Assembly (NCBI RefSeq): GCF_024448715.1
Contig: NZ_JAMOHZ010000005.1
Coordinates: forward strand, 310,001 to 374,000
Length of the DNA stretch: 64,000 nt
Direction of reading: 5' to 3'
Origin: Stutzerimonas stutzeri
GTDB lineage: Bacteria > Pseudomonadota > Gammaproteobacteria > Pseudomonadales > Pseudomonadaceae
Under the pieces are notes generated by a model. The model searched no databases. It saw only the letters and a program-made list of their open reading frames with translations, and had not been told where the DNA came from. Position 1 is the stretch's first letter, and each line of letters opens with the position of its first letter. The position numbers were made by a program, and so were the translations under genes. Shown in pieces: positions 47,966 to 59,960 of this stretch.

Positions 47966-48086
47966 GGTGGGCCGGGCGGCGTTCCGCTTCAGCCCACCAG
48001 CAACCTCGCCCTGTTTTGGTGGGCTGAAGCCCACCCTACATAATCCCTGGCTGACGTCGGTACCGTAGGGTGGGCTTCAGCCCACC
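47966..48086. repeat. REP-type palindromic repeat cluster (copy B)
   Basis: The same short module (GGTGGGCTGAAGCCCACC + CTAC) and the same long variant (with GGGCGGCGTTCCGCTTC) as at 5116-5238, again in inverted order. Outer arms: GGTGGGCCGGGCGGCG at the left, GTAGGGTGGGCTTCAGCCCACC at the right. Sits between prfB and lysS. Confidence 0.8.
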
Positions 48087-48109
48087 GACGCTGGCCAAGC
48101 GCAGTATCT

Positions 48110-49205
48110 TTACAGCCCCTGTTTCAGGCTCGCTTCGAGATACTCGTCAATATCCCCGTCCAGCACCTTGTCGCAGTCGCTGCGCTCGACGCTGGTACGC
48201 AAGTCCTTGATGCGCGACTGGTCGAGCACGTAGGAGCGAATCTGGTGGCCCCAGCCGATATCCGACTTGGTGTCTTCCAGCGCCTGGGACGCCGCGTTGC
48301 GCTTCTGGATTTCTTGCTCGTACAACCGGGCCCGCAGCATTTTCATGGCGGTGTCCTTGTTGGCGTGCTGAGAACGCTCGTTCTGGCAGCTGACCACGGT
48401 GTTGGTCGGCACGTGGGTGATACGCACCGCCGAGTCGGTGGTGTTGACGTGCTGACCACCGGCACCGGATGAACGGTAGGTGTCGATGCGCAGGTCGGCC
48501 GGGTTGATCTCGATCTCGATGTTGTCGTCGATTTCCGGCGAAACGAACACCGCTGTGAACGAAGTGTGGCGACGATTGCCGGAGTCGAACGGGCTCTTGC
48601 GCACCAGGCGGTGCACGCCGATCTCGGTTCGCAGCCAACCGAAGGCGTATTCGCCTTTGATGTGCAGCGTGGCGCCCTTGATGCCGGCGACTTCGCCTTC
48701 GGACAGTTCCATGATGGTGGCGTCGAAACCGTGCTTGTCGGCCCAGCGCAGGTACATGCGCAGCAGCATGTTGGCCCAGTCCTGGGCTTCGGTGCCGCCG
48801 GAACCGGCCTGGATGTCAAGGTAGGCGTTGTTGGGGTCCATTTCGCCGCTGAACATGCGGCGGAATTCCAGCCCTTCGAGAATGCCGCGCAGACGGTCCA
48901 GCTCAGCGGCTACGTCGTCCACGGCGCTCTGGTCGTCTTCTTCGACGGCCATGTCGAGTAGGTCGCGGGAGTCGGCCAGACTGCTTGTGAGGTCATCGAT
49001 GGTTTCGACGATCAACGCCAGGGTGGCACGCTCGCGACCAAGATTCTGAGCGTACTCGGGGTTGTTCCAGACGTTGGGGTCTTCGAGTTCGCGGTTTACT
49101 TCGACGAGACGATCATGCTTTTGATCGTAGTCAAAGATACCCCCGAATTGACTGGGTGCGGTCGGACAGGTCCTTGATGCTGTTGAGGATCGGGTTGATT
49201 TCCAT
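48110..49205 (-). CDS. prfB: Peptide chain release factor 2, with programmed +1 frameshift
   Basis: RF2 releases peptides at UGA and UAA. The gene is read in two frames: the first 24 codons from ATG 49205 end at the in-frame TGA (49133-49131) after RGYL, and the main frame continues DYDQKHDRL. The site reads CGGGGGTATCTTTGAC: a Shine-Dalgarno-like GGGGG before the slippery CTT-TGA-C. Low RF2 favours the +1 shift, giving self-control. Main frame has the RF2 discriminator SPF (in [11 protein letters not shown]) and the catalytic GGQ ([16 protein letters not shown]). Full product about 364 residues. Confidence 0.95.
49131..49146 (-). promoter_or_regulatory. prfB programmed frameshift site
   Basis: Minus-strand sequence CGGGGGTATCTTTGAC contains the internal Shine-Dalgarno-like GGGGG, the slippery CTT codon and the UGA with 3' C, the same arrangement as in E. 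coli prfB. Confidence 0.9.
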
Positions 49206-49354
49206 AGATAGGCAGCTCTCAATCGGACGGTGCGAAAAGCCGACGATTATAGCGCAGCAGGCCGTGGCTGACAGCCCATGCGAGGCCATCGACGCCGCTC
49301 TTGCAAGCCAAGCCGATCCCAGCAAAGGCGGCCATCGGACCGCCCCGGCGGCAA

Positions 49355-50110
49355 TCAGGCGGAAACGCCGCGCACCTGGCTTTCCAGCTCGGCCTTGAGC
49401 TGCGCGTCGAGCTTGAGTTGCCGGGCCAGCTCGTCCAGGTAGGCGCGCTCCATGAAGTGCTCTTCATCCACCATCAGCACACTGGCCAGATACATTTCCG
49501 AGGCCATCTCCGGCGTAGTGGCGGCAGCGGCGACTTCAACCGGGTCCAACGGCTTGTTCAGCTCCGCTTCCAGCCAGCGTTTCAACTCTGGGTCATCGGT
49601 CAGCTGCGCCAATTCGGCCTCGATCATCTTGCGTTCCTGATCATCGACGTGGCCGTCAGCCTTGGCCGCAGCGACCAGCGCCTTGAGGATGCCACGGCTG
49701 TGCTCCTCGACCTGATCGGGCGGCAGTCGATCAACGGTTTTCGGCTCGGCCTGTGTAGCGCTCGCCTGCGCTGCGCCGGCCTGCTGTGCCTGCCAGTTGC
49801 CATAGGCTTTGTAGGCCAGCATGCCGAGCGCAGCTAGTCCGCCATAGGTCACCGCCTTGCCACCCAGGCGACGTCCACCCTTGCTGCCTAACAACATGCC
49901 GAGCGCGCCGGTCGCCAGTGCGCCACGCCCGACGCCACCGCCGCCACTTCCTCCAAGAATGCTGCCCAGAGGACCGCTGGCGCCAGCGAGCATGTCGCCG
50001 AGCGAACCGCTGCTCTTAGTGTTGCCCGGGCGCGTTACAGAGCCCTGCTGTTTCTGTAGGAGGTCCTGCCCGGATTTGAGCAGTTGATCGAGCAAACCGG
50101 AGGTCTTCAT
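49355..50110 (-). CDS. DUF533 / TerB-like protein
   Basis: A 251-residue protein with a glycine-rich membrane-like segment (residues 40-105: GGSGGGGVGRGALATGALGM, GGLAALGMLAYKAYG) and a C-terminal TerB-like helical domain (from about 130: ALVAAAKADGHVDDQERKMI). DUF533 proteins are common in Gammaproteobacteria; the TerB similarity suggests metal or membrane-associated functions but no activity is known. Lies upstream of prfB on the same strand, 150 bp away. Confidence 0.85.
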   Translation of the reverse strand: MKTSGLLDQLLKSGQDLLQKQQGSVTRPGNTKSSGSLGDMLAGASGPLGSILGGSGGGGVGRGALATGALGMLLGSKGGRRLGGKAVTYGGLAALGMLAYKAYGNWQAQQAGAAQASATQAEPKTVDRLPPDQVEEHSRGILKALVAAAKADGHVDDQERKMIEAELAQLTDDPELKRWLEAELNKPLDPVEVAAAATTPEMASEMYLASVLMVDEEHFMERAYLDELARQLKLDAQLKAELESQVRGVSA

Positions 50111-50137
50111 GAAATTACCTGCTTAACAAGGGATGGA

Positions 50138-53855
<3,718 letters not shown>

Positions 53856-53981
53856 CGCAGGCTCCAGAGATTGTTCTTGTAGTCCGAACACTCTAGGCGC
53901 GCTGCGATGGGTCAACAATCAATCAAGCCGTGACAAATGACGTTTGATTCAGCGGGCCGATCATCGGCCCGAACGAGCGGA

Positions 53982-55697
53982 TCAGCGCGCTGCGATATGC
54001 GCCACCAGCAGCTGCACGCTTTCACGACCGCGAAATTCGTTGACGTCCAGCTTGTAGGCCAGATCCGCCCAGCGCACGGTGGGGTTGGGCCAGACGTCGC
54101 GATCAATATTGAAAGCGATACCGTCGAGGGTCAGCGAGCCGCATTCGCTCTTGAGCACCACCTTCAGATGTTTCTCGCCGACCAAACGCTGCTGAACCAG
54201 TTGGAACACGCCGTGGAACACCGGCTCGGGAAAATGCTGGCCCCAAGGGCCGGCGTTGCGCAGCGCTTTGGCCAGTTCCAGGTGAAATTCCTCGATGCTC
54301 AGCTGTCCGTCGGTAAGCAGGCGTCCAGTCAGATCGTCTTCGCATAGCTGGCGGCGCACCTCGGCATCGAACGCCGTGGCAAAGGCGCCGAAGTTTCCCT
54401 GCGGCAGTGAGAGGCCGGCCGCCATCGCATGGCCGCCGAATTTGCTGATCAGCCCGGGATGGCGCGCCGCAACCGCATCCAGCGCATCGCGGATATGAAA
54501 ACCCGGCACCGAGCGCGCGGAGCCTTTGAGCAAACCATCGCCTGCGTCAGCGAACGCGATAGTAGGTCGGTGATAGCGCTCCTTCAGTCGCGAGGCGAGG
54601 ATGCCAATAACGCCCTGATGCCAGTCCGGCTCGAACAGGCACAGGCCAAATGGCATATCTTCCAGCGGCAAATTCTTGAGCTGCGCCAGCGCTTCGCGCT
54701 GCATGCCCTGTTCGATGCCCTTACGGTCCTGATTGAGCTGATCGAGTTGCACGGCCATGTCGCGCGCCAGTGCTTCGTCTTCGCAGAGCAGGCACTCGAT
54801 GCCCAGCGCCATGTCGTCCAGGCGCCCCGCCGCGTTCAATCGTGGTCCGAGGATGAAACCGAGATCGGTAGACGTGATGCGGTTGTGGTCGCGCCCAGCG
54901 ACTTCAAGGATCGCGCGCAACCCAGGGCGCGCCCTCCCTGCGCGAATCCGCGCGAGCCCCTGATGCACGAGGATGCGGTTGTTGGCGTCCAGCGGCACCA
55001 CGTCGGCGACGCTGCCCAGCGCGACCAGATCGAGCAGTTCGGCGAGATTTGGTTCGCTCCAACCGTTGCGGCTGAACCAGCCCGCCTCGCGCAAGCGTGC
55101 CCGCAGGGCCAGCAGCACGTAGAAAATAACCCCGACCCCGGCAATGCATTTGCTTGGAAAGGCGCACTCCGGCTGGTTGGGATTGACGATGGCATCGGCC
55201 GCCGGTAACTCGTGTCCCGGCAGATGGTGGTCGGTTACCAGCACCTTGAGACCTGCGGACTTGGCGGCGGCGACGCCGTCGACGCTGGATATCCCGTTAT
55301 CCACGGTCACCAGCAAATCCGGTTGTCGTTCGAGCGCGACGGTAACGATTTCCGGCGTCAGCCCATAGCCATATTCGAAGCGATTCGGCACCAGATAATC
55401 GACATGCGCCGCGCCGAGCTGACGCAAGCCCAGCACGCCGACAGTACTGGCGGTGGCGCCATCGGCATCGAAATCACCGACGAAGAGGATGCGCTGACGC
55501 TTCTCAAGCGCCTCTACGAGCAACTCAACCGCATCATCAATGCCCTTGAGCTGTGCGTAAGGAATCAGCCGGGCGAGCCCCTTGTCCAGCTCTGCCACCG
55601 ATTGCACACCGCGCGCGGCGTAGAGGCGCGTCAGCAGCGGCGGCAAGTCGCCCAGATCGGGCAGCAGTTCGGGTAACGGACGGGGTTCTATGCGCAT
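53982..55697 (-). CDS. recJ: Single-stranded-DNA exonuclease RecJ
   Basis: A 571-residue 5'-3' single-strand exonuclease for RecF-pathway recombination and mismatch repair. DHH-family motifs: FVGDFDADGATAST (Asp75, Asp77, Asp79) and VTDHHLPGHELP (near 155). The DHHA1 and OB-like domains follow. Length normal. Located between the MarR gene and the molybdopterin gene. Confidence 0.96.
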   Translation of the reverse strand: MRIEPRPLPELLPDLGDLPPLLTRLYAARGVQSVAELDKGLARLIPYAQLKGIDDAVELLVEALEKRQRILFVGDFDADGATASTVGVLGLRQLGAAHVDYLVPNRFEYGYGLTPEIVTVALERQPDLLVTVDNGISSVDGVAAAKSAGLKVLVTDHHLPGHELPAADAIVNPNQPECAFPSKCIAGVGVIFYVLLALRARLREAGWFSRNGWSEPNLAELLDLVALGSVADVVPLDANNRILVHQGLARIRAGRARPGLRAILEVAGRDHNRITSTDLGFILGPRLNAAGRLDDMALGIECLLCEDEALARDMAVQLDQLNQDRKGIEQGMQREALAQLKNLPLEDMPFGLCLFEPDWHQGVIGILASRLKERYHRPTIAFADAGDGLLKGSARSVPGFHIRDALDAVAARHPGLISKFGGHAMAAGLSLPQGNFGAFATAFDAEVRRQLCEDDLTGRLLTDGQLSIEEFHLELAKALRNAGPWGQHFPEPVFHGVFQLVQQRLVGEKHLKVVLKSECGSLTLDGIAFNIDRDVWPNPTVRWADLAYKLDVNEFRGRESVQLLVAHIAAR

Positions 55698-55730
55698 CTG
55701 ATGGCTATCCGGCTTGTAGCGAGGGGCAGT

Positions 55731-56324
55731 TCAAAGTGAAGTCGCGGCGCGCGCAGCCTGATCGTAAAGACCGGACATGGCACGCAGCATCCCGGCGAGA
55801 CGGTGAATTTCTTCGGGGTCGATGTTGAGATTTTCGAACGACGCGATCAGACATTCGTGACGGATGTCGGCGTACTCCTGGCACAGCTCGCGCCCCTTGT
55901 CGGTGGTGCGATAGAACATTTCCTTGCCCTGCTTCTCGCCCTCGACCAGTCCGAGCTTGCCGAGCTTCTTCAGCGCGTAGGTCACGGTGTGAGTGTCTTC
56001 AATATTCAGCAACAGGCAGATATCCGCTTGTCGTTTGGCGCGCCCGCGGCTGGTGAGGTTATGCAGCACCATCACGTCCAGCGCATTCACTTCCACCGCG
56101 CCGGATGCCTTCATGCAGCGTTCCATCCAGCGCATCAACGCGGCGCTGGCAATGATGATGCCGTATTCAAGCTCGGATAATTCCTGCGACTGCTCGGCGA
56201 GATGCGCCGACGCCACGATGGACGATCGCAACGGGCGTGTGGATTTGGCGTCAACCATCTTGTGGACCATGAACTGAGAGGCGGCAGCGAGACCGGCGCC
56301 TTGGTGAATCGGGTCCGCAAGCAT
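55731..56324 (-). CDS. MarR-family winged-helix regulator
   Basis: A 197-residue MarR-type regulator, with a long N-terminal helix and the winged helix from about residue 75 to 150 (LDVMVLHNLTSRGRAKRQADI, then TVTYALKKLGKLGLVEGEK). It has an unusual N-terminal extension of about 45 residues, so the true start may be at Met19 or Met23. Divergent from pxpA; the AT-rich repeats between the two genes (56365-56400) are candidate operators. The effector is unknown, and regulation of pxpA is inferred from position. Confidence 0.85.
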   Translation of the reverse strand: MLADPIHQGAGLAAASQFMVHKMVDAKSTRPLRSSIVASAHLAEQSQELSELEYGIIIASAALMRWMERCMKASGAVEVNALDVMVLHNLTSRGRAKRQADICLLLNIEDTHTVTYALKKLGKLGLVEGEKQGKEMFYRTTDKGRELCQEYADIRHECLIASFENLNIDPEEIHRLAGMLRAMSGLYDQAARAATSL

Positions 56325-56364
56325 ACAGCAATGTGCTCCAGAGAGACCGATCGACCCGTGTTCG

Positions 56365-56400
56365 ATAAATATTTATTGATAAATCATAGATAATTTATCG
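56365..56400. promoter_or_regulatory. Candidate operator array for the MarR regulator
   Basis: GATAAAT occurs at 56365-56371 and 56379-56385, and its inverse ATTTATC at 56394-56400. They form two overlapping palindromes (56364-56379 and 56379-56400) in the 136-bp divergent region between the MarR gene and pxpA. Confidence 0.5.
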
Positions 56401-56460
56401 TCGTAGTACTCATATCTCGTCCCGATGTACCGGGACCCGCCAGTTGCCAAAGAGGTCCTT

Positions 56461-57210
56461 ATGAAATCCTTGCTTCTGAATTGCGATATCGGTGAAAGCT
56501 TCGGTGCCTGGACCATGGGCCTGGATGCCGAGGTCATGCCCTTTATCGATTGCGCCAACGTCGCGTGCGGCTTTCATGCCTCGGACCCGCAAATCATGCG
56601 CCGTACGGTGGCACTGGCGAAGCAGCACGACGTGCAGATCGGCGCGCACCCGGCGTATCCCGATCTGGTCGGCTTCGGCCGTCGCTCCATAGCCTGCAGA
56701 CCGAAGGAAGTGGAGAACATGCTGCTTTACCAAATCGGCGCGCTGGACGGCATCTGCCGCGCCGAGGGCACCCAGGTTCGCTACGTCAAACCGCACGGCG
56801 CGCTGTACAACGACATGATGCGCCAGCCGGAACTGCTGCGCGCCGTGATGACCGCAATCGTCGCCTACGCTCCATCGCGGCCGTTGATGCTGATGTCCAC
56901 GCGCTACAACAGTGGCGCGCAGACCTTGACCGACGAGCTGGGCGTAACGCTGTGGTTCGAGGTATTCGCCGACCGCGCCTATGACGCCGCCGGTATGCTG
57001 GTCTCGCGCGCCCTGCCCGGCGCCGTTCATCAGGATGCCGATACGGTCGCTGCGCAGGCCATGAGCCTGGCGAAGGGCGAAGCCCTGACCGCCAGCGACG
57101 GCAGCGCGTTGATCCTGCGCGCAGATACGCTCTGCGTGCATGGCGACAATGCTGGCTCGATAGCCGCGGTGCAACGCATTCGCCAAGCACTGCAGGGCCT
57201 GGCGGAATGA
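56461..57210 (+). CDS. pxpA: 5-oxoprolinase subunit A (LamB/YcsF family)
   Basis: A 249-residue protein of the LamB/YcsF family, the subunit of the PxpABC 5-oxoprolinase that hydrolyses pyroglutamate to glutamate with ATP. Signatures: [13 protein letters not shown] at the N-terminus, [15 protein letters not shown], and [13 protein letters not shown]. The ribosome binding site AGAGGT precedes ATG 56461. It overlaps pxpB by 4 bp, as in normal pxp operons. But pxpB is truncated and pxpC missing here, so the full enzyme may not be made from this locus. Confidence 0.92.
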   Translation: MKSLLLNCDIGESFGAWTMGLDAEVMPFIDCANVACGFHASDPQIMRRTVALAKQHDVQIGAHPAYPDLVGFGRRSIACRPKEVENMLLYQIGALDGICRAEGTQVRYVKPHGALYNDMMRQPELLRAVMTAIVAYAPSRPLMLMSTRYNSGAQTLTDELGVTLWFEVFADRAYDAAGMLVSRALPGAVHQDADTVAAQAMSLAKGEALTASDGSALILRADTLCVHGDNAGSIAAVQRIRQALQGLAE

Positions 57211-57524
57211 ACCCGCGAATCGAAGTCGTCAGCATCGATAGCTTGATGCTGCGCCTGTTCGACGAAATCGACGAAGCGCATATGCCCTGGCTGCTAGCGG
57301 CGGCCAAACGTCTGCGCGAAGCCTTCGGCCCGGCCTTGATCGATCTGGTGCCCTCCTACACCACGCTGCTGGTGCACTACGACCTGGTGCAGTTGGATGG
57401 CTGCCAAGCCCGCGCCTGTATCGCCGAGGCATTGCATCAGTTGCAGCCGGACGCCAGCAGCGACGCACGCGAGCTCGGCGTGGTGTTGTCCTTCGACGCG
57501 CTGCTGCGATTCTGGCAATCCTAA
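57207..57524 (+). pseudogene. pxpB: Truncated 5-oxoprolinase subunit B (PxpB/KipI)
   Basis: 105 residues matching only the N-terminal half of PxpB/KipI (start-to-middle, ending about DASSDARELGVV); intact PxpB has about 230. The usual core motif PVWYD/PVCYG that should follow is not found in any frame before the next gene starts 24 bp away on the other strand. The C-terminal half and pxpC appear deleted. The start overlaps pxpA (ATGA), so the remnant is still translated if transcribed. A short regulatory role for the remnant is possible but not shown. Confidence 0.7.
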
Positions 57525-57547
57525 ACCTCCTTGGGGCAGCGACGCGC

Positions 57548-58090
57548 TCAGCCGCGCTCGCCGATCAGCCACTCCAGCGGCACTTCGTGCTGGCCGCGCT
57601 CGTCGGTGATGAACAACGCGCCTTCGCTGATCATGACGCTCCAGTTGATTGCGCGCGGCAGATCAAGCGCCACGGTTTCAAGCGCCTCCTGCCCGACCGC
57701 AACGACGTTGATCTTCTTCAGGCTGCGTACGCTGTCCAACACCTTGGTCTGCCATACCCGCAAATTGCCGTAGGCGACGAGGCTGAAACGCTCGGTACGA
57801 CGTGAGCACCAAGTGATGCGCTCTGCATCCGGCTGGCCGACCTCGATCCAGTGCAGTACACGGTCATCCAGGCTCTTTTCCCAAAGGGCCGGCTCATCCA
57901 CATCCGACAGCCCCCGGCCGAACGCCAACTGTTCGTCATACCAGAGCACGTAAGCGATAAGGCGTGCGGCTAGGCGCTCCTCGGTTTCCGACGGATGCCG
58001 GGCAACGGTGAAACGCAGATCCTGATAAACGTGGCGGTCCAGATCAGTGAGGTTGATCTCGACTTTATAGGGTGTGGCTTGCAGGGCCAT
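57548..58090 (-). CDS. yaeQ: YaeQ family protein
   Basis: A 180-residue YaeQ protein, starting MALQATPYKVEINLTDLDRH and including LIAYVLWYDEQLAFGRGLSD, DEPALWEKSLDDRVLHWIEVG and WSVMISEGALFI, all standard. The structure is a PD-(D/E)XK-like fold; the role is unknown (old reports link it to RfaH-independent effects). Start ATG 58090; the upstream open frame (to 58195) has no homology. Confidence 0.9.
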   Translation of the reverse strand: MALQATPYKVEINLTDLDRHVYQDLRFTVARHPSETEERLAARLIAYVLWYDEQLAFGRGLSDVDEPALWEKSLDDRVLHWIEVGQPDAERITWCSRRTERFSLVAYGNLRVWQTKVLDSVRSLKKINVVAVGQEALETVALDLPRAINWSVMISEGALFITDERGQHEVPLEWLIGERG

Positions 58091-58252
58091 GACGGCTCCA
58101 GGTGCGAAAAAGGAGACGCAGTTTAGCGCATAGCGATCCAAGTCTTGCATTGGCAGGCAACGCCGGAACCCTGCAAATCGTCCGCTAGGTGCCAAACTCT
58201 AGATACCGCCTCTTGAGCCGAAACTGGCAGCAGCACTCCCGACGAACGTTCT

Positions 58253-58281
58253 TTGACAATCATTCTCATTCTGTTTAGCAT
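58253..58281 (+). promoter_or_regulatory. bfd promoter overlapped by a Fur box
   Basis: A -35 TTGACA (58253-58258), 17-bp spacer and -10 TAGCAT (58276-58281) lie 35 bp before bfd. A Fur-like 19-mer GACAATCATTCTCATTCTG (58255-58273) overlaps both. Reverse complement CAGAATGAGAATGATTGTC matches the Fur consensus pattern (GATAATGATAATCATTATC) closely. Confidence 0.65.
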
Positions 58282-58315
58282 CTCAACCCAACAGCAGACC
58301 CAACGGGTAGTTCTT

Positions 58316-58534
58316 ATGTACGTGTGTCTTTGCCAGGGTGTAACCGACGGTCAGATTCGTGAAGCGATTTACGAAGGCTGCTGCAGCTATCGTGAAGTAC
58401 GCGAAGCCACCGGTGTCGCCACCCAATGCGGCAAGTGCGCGTGTGTAGCCAAGCAAGTCGTACGCGAAACGCTAAGCAATGCGCAGAGCGCCCAGGCATC
58501 CCTCGCCTATCCCGCAGCTTTCGTTCCGGCCTGA
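58316..58534 (+). CDS. bfd: Bacterioferritin-associated ferredoxin
   Basis: A 72-residue [2Fe-2S] protein with the Bfd Cys pattern: Cys4, Cys6 (VCLCQGVTD) and C-x2-C in TQCGKCAC. Bfd delivers electrons to bacterioferritin for release of stored iron under iron shortage, which fits the Fur-type control region upstream. The motif EVREATGVATQCGKCAC is diagnostic. The start ATG 58316 is used. In Pseudomonas it precedes bfrB, as here. Confidence 0.93.
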   Translation: MYVCLCQGVTDGQIREAIYEGCCSYREVREATGVATQCGKCACVAKQVVRETLSNAQSAQASLAYPAAFVPA

Positions 58535-58549
58535 ATAGGCGCATTTCCT

Positions 58550-58575
58550 AAGCCGGGCTTATGCCCGGCTTTTTT
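58550..58575 (+). terminator. Terminator after bfd
   Basis: Perfect 9-bp stem AAGCCGGGC / GCCCGGCTT with loop TTAT, followed by TTTT. It separates bfd and bfr transcripts. Confidence 0.9.
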
Positions 58576-58730
58576 CTGCCTGAAAATCAAGATGTTGCTT
58601 TCTAGTCGCGGAACAGAAGTATTCTTATTCGGTTTTACCCTTTTGCATTCAATGACTTAGGTTTGACAGCCGGATTATTCGTGGCCAGACTGCTTTGAAT
58701 TAACGTTCCCGATTCGAAGCAGGCACCGAC

Positions 58731-59201
58731 ATGAAAGGCGACAAGCTAGTCATTCAGCATCTCAACAAGATCCTCGGCAACGAACTGGTCGCCATCAACC
58801 AGTACTTTTTGCATGCCCGCATGTACGAAGACTGGGGTCTGGGCAAGCTCGGCAAGCATGAATACGACGAATCCATCGACGAGATGAAGCATGCCGACAA
58901 GCTAATCAAGCGCATCCTTTTTCTCGAAGGTCTGCCCAACCTGCAGGATCTCGGCAAGCTTTTGATCGGCGAAAACACCCGCGAAATGCTGGACTGCGAT
59001 CTCAAGCTCGAACAAGGCGGCATTCAGGACCTGAAGGTTGCGATCGCCTACTGCGAGAGCGTGGGTGACTACGGCACCCGCGAACTGCTGGAAGACATTC
59101 TCGAGTCCGAGGAAGAACACATCGACTGGTTGGAAACTCAGCTGAGTCTCATCGACAAAGTCGGCATGGAAAACTACCTGCAATCACAGATGGACGAATA
59201 G
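58731..59201 (+). CDS. bfr: Bacterioferritin
   Basis: A 156-residue 24-mer-forming ferritin that stores iron and binds haem. The ferroxidase-site residues Glu18, Glu51, His54, Glu94, Glu127 and His130 are all present, and Met52 (haem ligand) lies in DEMKHADK. Length and motifs match BfrB of Pseudomonas. It is next to bfd, the partner ferredoxin. No clear Fur site is seen just upstream, consistent with the common positive or independent control of bfr, but this is not shown. Confidence 0.96.
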   Translation: MKGDKLVIQHLNKILGNELVAINQYFLHARMYEDWGLGKLGKHEYDESIDEMKHADKLIKRILFLEGLPNLQDLGKLLIGENTREMLDCDLKLEQGGIQDLKVAIAYCESVGDYGTRELLEDILESEEEHIDWLETQLSLIDKVGMENYLQSQMDE

Positions 59202-59218
59202 CGATCTGCCTGCAGTGC

Positions 59219-59250
59219 AAACGGGAGCCATCGGGCTCCCGTTTTCTTTT
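59219..59250 (+). terminator. Terminator after bfr
   Basis: Perfect 11-bp stem AAACGGGAGCC / GGCTCCCGTTT with loop ATCG, followed by TCTTTT. Confidence 0.9.
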
Positions 59251-59318
59251 ATGCAAGCCCACCGTTCAACTTCTGATCGCAGAGGTGTGGGAGGCTTCAG
59301 CGACTCGGAATCGCAACC

Positions 59319-59345
59319 ACAAAAAACCCGCCGTTCGGCGGGTTT
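59319..59345 (-). terminator. Terminator after grxD
   Basis: Minus strand: AAACCCGCC-GAAC-GGCGGGTTT followed by TTT. Lies 16 bp past the grxD stop. Confidence 0.85.
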
Positions 59346-59360
59346 GGCAGCGCGGCGCGA

Positions 59361-59687
59361 TCAGGCGCCAGCTTTCTGAACGGCTTCCTTGATCAATGGC
59401 TGCAGCTCACCTTTCTCGAACATTTCCAGAATGATGTCGCTACCGCCGACCAGCTCACCATCGACCCACAGTTGCGGGAAGGTCGGCCAGTTGGCGTACT
59501 TCGGTAGATTGGCGCGGATTTCAGGATTTTGCAGGATGTCGACGTAGGCGAACTTCTCGCCGCAGCCCATCACCGCCTGGGTCGCGCGCGCGGAGAACCC
59601 GCACTGTGGCGCGTTGGGCGAGCCTTTCATGTAAAGCAGCACCGGGTTCTTTTCGATCTGCTCTTTGATGGTTTCGATGATATCCAT
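59361..59687 (-). CDS. grxD: Monothiol glutaredoxin (Grx4 type)
   Basis: A 108-residue monothiol glutaredoxin with the CGFS active site (Cys29), VPTFPQLW-type WPTFPQLWVDGELVGGSD and C-terminal GELQPL. It carries [2Fe-2S] clusters for delivery. Close to bfd, bfr and argF as in Pseudomonas aeruginosa. Confidence 0.96.
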   Translation of the reverse strand: MDIIETIKEQIEKNPVLLYMKGSPNAPQCGFSARATQAVMGCGEKFAYVDILQNPEIRANLPKYANWPTFPQLWVDGELVGGSDIILEMFEKGELQPLIKEAVQKAGA

Positions 59688-59738
59688 GGGGCACCTCGGC
59701 TAGTCACGGTTGGCGCGCATTGTACAGAACAGCACCAT

Positions 59739-59765
59739 AAAAGCCGAGTCGCGAGCTCGGTTTTT
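59739..59765. terminator. Hairpin with T-runs on both strands
   Basis: AAAAGCCGAG-TCGCGAG-CTCGGTTTTT gives a stem of about 10 bp with one G-T wobble, between the divergent grxD and argF genes. It could be a leader hairpin or a barrier to read-through; its role is not clear. Confidence 0.45.
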
Positions 59766-59960
59766 ATCGGCCGAAGCGGGCGGAGAGCCGCTTGCGATCC
59801 ACGTCATTGGTGCGCTGAGGCCGATTTGCGCCTGCGAAGGCTTTCTGGATAAGATCTCGCCTTTCCCGTTTCGTCGCTTCTCGTGCGACCCCCTGTCGTA
59901 GGCCCCTCCTTTTTCGTTGAAAAACTTCCGGCCTCGACTGCGGCAATAAAGGTAGTTGAT

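Noticed and set aside
59710..59901. 63-codon frame upstream of argF
   Set aside because: It overlaps the leader hairpin and has no homology that I recognise.
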